Shown piece after piece: positions 62,866-64,000 of a DNA stretch of 64,000 nucleotides. Positions within the stretch are counted from its first letter, which is position 1; each line of letters starts with the position of its first letter. Under the pieces are notes generated by a model. That model did not search any database and was not told where the DNA came from. It saw nothing but the letters and a program-made list of their open reading frames with translations. The translations under genes and the position numbers were made by a program. This DNA is from Bdellovibrionales bacterium CG10_big_fil_rev_8_21_14_0_10_45_34 (GTDB lineage Bacteria > Bdellovibrionota > Bdellovibrionia > Bdellovibrionales > 1-14-0-10-45-34): the NCBI GenBank assembly GCA_002778785.1, contig PEZS01000016.1, forward strand, positions 179,106 through 243,105, in the 5' to 3' direction.

Positions 62866-63375
62866 ATGAAGTTAGGCAGTCTTTCGCTTTCTGCTAAAAT
62901 CTTAAGCTCAATATTGATATTGCTTACAGCCTTTTCAGGCTATCTAGCTGTTTCTGACGTCACGTTGAGGCCAGCAAAAAATAAAAAAGAGACCACTAGC
63001 TTAGTTTACCCAGAAACCCAAGATCAGTGGCTCAAGCTTATCAACGAAATCAAGTCCCCTGAAACTTCTTATTCACAAAAACACAAATTGGTTGAATTTC
63101 TCATTGGCCGTCCAACGGGCAGGTCGAAGTGGGCATTGGTCGAGGCACTTCCCTATTGCTCCGACCCCGAGATTCAGTCCCATATCACAGCAAGATTGAG
63201 ACTCTACAATCCGGATGGTCCAGTACTTAGGGCCGATGATATTCAACCCGTCAAAGAAAGTAAGATTGCCATTTGGCAAGATTGGCAGAAAGAACTTGTA
63301 CCGGAGCCGTTCGCTAGTCCTGAACAAAAACCCACCAACACTACAAAAGCTTTAGGAAAGAGGGTTGAGGATTAA
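62866..63375 (+). CDS. Exported or membrane-anchored small protein
   Basis: A 169-residue protein starting after GAGGGGG five bases upstream of the ATG. The N-terminus is a signal sequence or membrane anchor (ILSSILILLTAFSGYLAV). The mature part (TTSLVYPETQDQWLKLINEI, LVEFLIGRPTGRSKWALVEAL) is polar and helical, probably periplasmic. It ends in a Pro/Lys/Thr-rich tail. Family not recognised. It precedes sucA in the same direction by 149 bases. Confidence 0.65.
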   Translation: MKLGSLSLSAKILSSILILLTAFSGYLAVSDVTLRPAKNKKETTSLVYPETQDQWLKLINEIKSPETSYSQKHKLVEFLIGRPTGRSKWALVEALPYCSDPEIQSHITARLRLYNPDGPVLRADDIQPVKESKIAIWQDWQKELVPEPFASPEQKPTNTTKALGKRVED

Positions 63376-63524
63376 TCGGCAACGCACCTAGCAAGACGAA
63401 CAGAGCTTGAAATATTCCCCTGAAATTCATACTTTATCATCACTCTAAAATGACCGATTCATCCAGTGAGTGTCTTTAAAATGAGTTTAACCAGCATAGA
63501 ACTATCACAAAAAGAGTTTTAACA

Positions 63525-64000
63525 ATGAATCGCGAAAATCTCGGCTATATCGAAGAGGCTTACGAAAACTTTAAAACCGACCCAAATAGCGTATCCGATG
63601 ATTGGCGTCGGTTTTTTCAGGGATTCGAGTTAGGGCTTTCGACAAAGTCAAATTCAGGGCCTCAAGGCCCTGTCGCACTTTTCACTCTCGCTGAGGCCTA
63701 CAGAAACTTTGGTCATCTCAAGGCAAACATCAATCCACTAAAAGCGCCAAGCGCCGAAGTCGCTCAACTGGACCCAAAAAATTTTGGTTTCAAAGATATT
63801 AATGGGACTGAGGTTTACGAAACCGAATTGGCGAACGGCTCCGGTAAAGCAACTCTTAAGCAAATCATCGAGCATCTTGAAAAAAAGTATTGCGGTACTC
63901 TCAGCGTCGAATTGGCCGGAGTTCTGCCTGATGAGAGAAAATGGTTTATCGACGAGATCGAACACAAAAGCGAGTCACTTGCAATTTCACCCGAAATGAA
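63525..64000 (+). CDS. sucA: 2-oxoglutarate dehydrogenase E1, 5' part
   Basis: The first 158 codons of the thiamine-diphosphate E1 component of the 2-oxoglutarate dehydrogenase complex; it continues beyond the right edge. The start MNRENLGYIEEAYENFKTDP and SVSDDWRRFFQGF match the E1 N-terminal region that docks E2 (YIEELY..Y..DPNSVD..WR.FF), and LAEAYRNFGHLKANINPL the next conserved segment. The ATG at 63525 has a weak ribosome site (AGAGTTTTAACA). The E1 N-terminus normally starts this way in proteobacteria. Its E2/E3 partners must lie outside the window. Confidence 0.9.
   Translation, partial: MNRENLGYIEEAYENFKTDPNSVSDDWRRFFQGFELGLSTKSNSGPQGPVALFTLAEAYRNFGHLKANINPLKAPSAEVAQLDPKNFGFKDINGTEVYETELANGSGKATLKQIIEHLEKKYCGTLSVELAGVLPDERKWFIDEIEHKSESLAISPEM

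Overview
The window looks like chromosome of a Gram-negative, probably predatory-type bacterium of the Bdellovibrionota (inference). About a third of the genes encode Sec-exported proteins, lipoproteins or outer-membrane beta-barrels of no named family. A TIGR02147-type regulator is coupled to a secreted partner. Lipoproteins with VWA and calcium-binding repeats, and large lipoprotein beta-propellers, are frequent. Base composition and coding style are even throughout. I see no rRNA, CRISPR array, intact insertion sequence or prophage; there is one tRNA (Leu, CAA).

Layout. 1-5.3 kb: end of an exported protein, a barrel protein, an IS-like repeat remnant, tRNA-Leu, a small secreted protein, a decayed HNH endonuclease gene, thioredoxin with a textbook promoter, a tiny DUF2892 membrane protein between 18-bp direct repeats, and another barrel. 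5.5-13.9 kb: CPA2 antiporter, FAD oxidoreductase, GNAT, Dps, a secreted coiled-coil protein, and a two-gene outer-membrane operon that includes a FadL-like protein. 14.0-20.3 kb: MscL, a ferritin-like/ATP-grasp fusion translationally coupled to an M14 carboxypeptidase, and a membrane pyrophosphatase. 20.4-28.1 kb: DoxX, CNNM/CorC, WecE-type aminotransferase, glycosyltransferase, secreted proteins and the TIGR02147 pair. 28.5-35.4 kb: a 1462-residue lipoprotein, a COG2509 flavoprotein and a queuosine-precursor transporter with a possible leader pseudoknot.

35.5-42.0 kb: a three-ORF cassette ending in a secreted protein with a colicin E3-type ribonuclease domain, then three lipoproteins with VWA, PKD-like and calcium-binding features. 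42.3-52.2 kb: AlkD-like protein, ureohydrolase, PrkA kinase, M64-like peptidase, ribosomal protein L33, a barrel, a subtilase lipoprotein and a TIM-barrel glycosidase-like protein. 52.4-64 kb: trans-sulfuration PLP enzyme, a large secreted protein, UvrD/PcrA helicase coupled to RF3, a single-haem c-type protein, a nucleotidyltransferase with a small overlapping partner, a thioesterase and the start of sucA.

The best candidates for something new are: (1) the Sec-exported colicin E3-like toxin with no visible immunity gene; (2) the diiron-like/ATP-grasp fusion coupled to an M14 peptidase, which resembles a peptide-ligation and removal module; (3) a run of 4-9 G just upstream of the start codon of eight genes, all encoding exported proteins; (4) the nucleotidyltransferase/small-ORF pair next to a perfect 12-bp palindrome.
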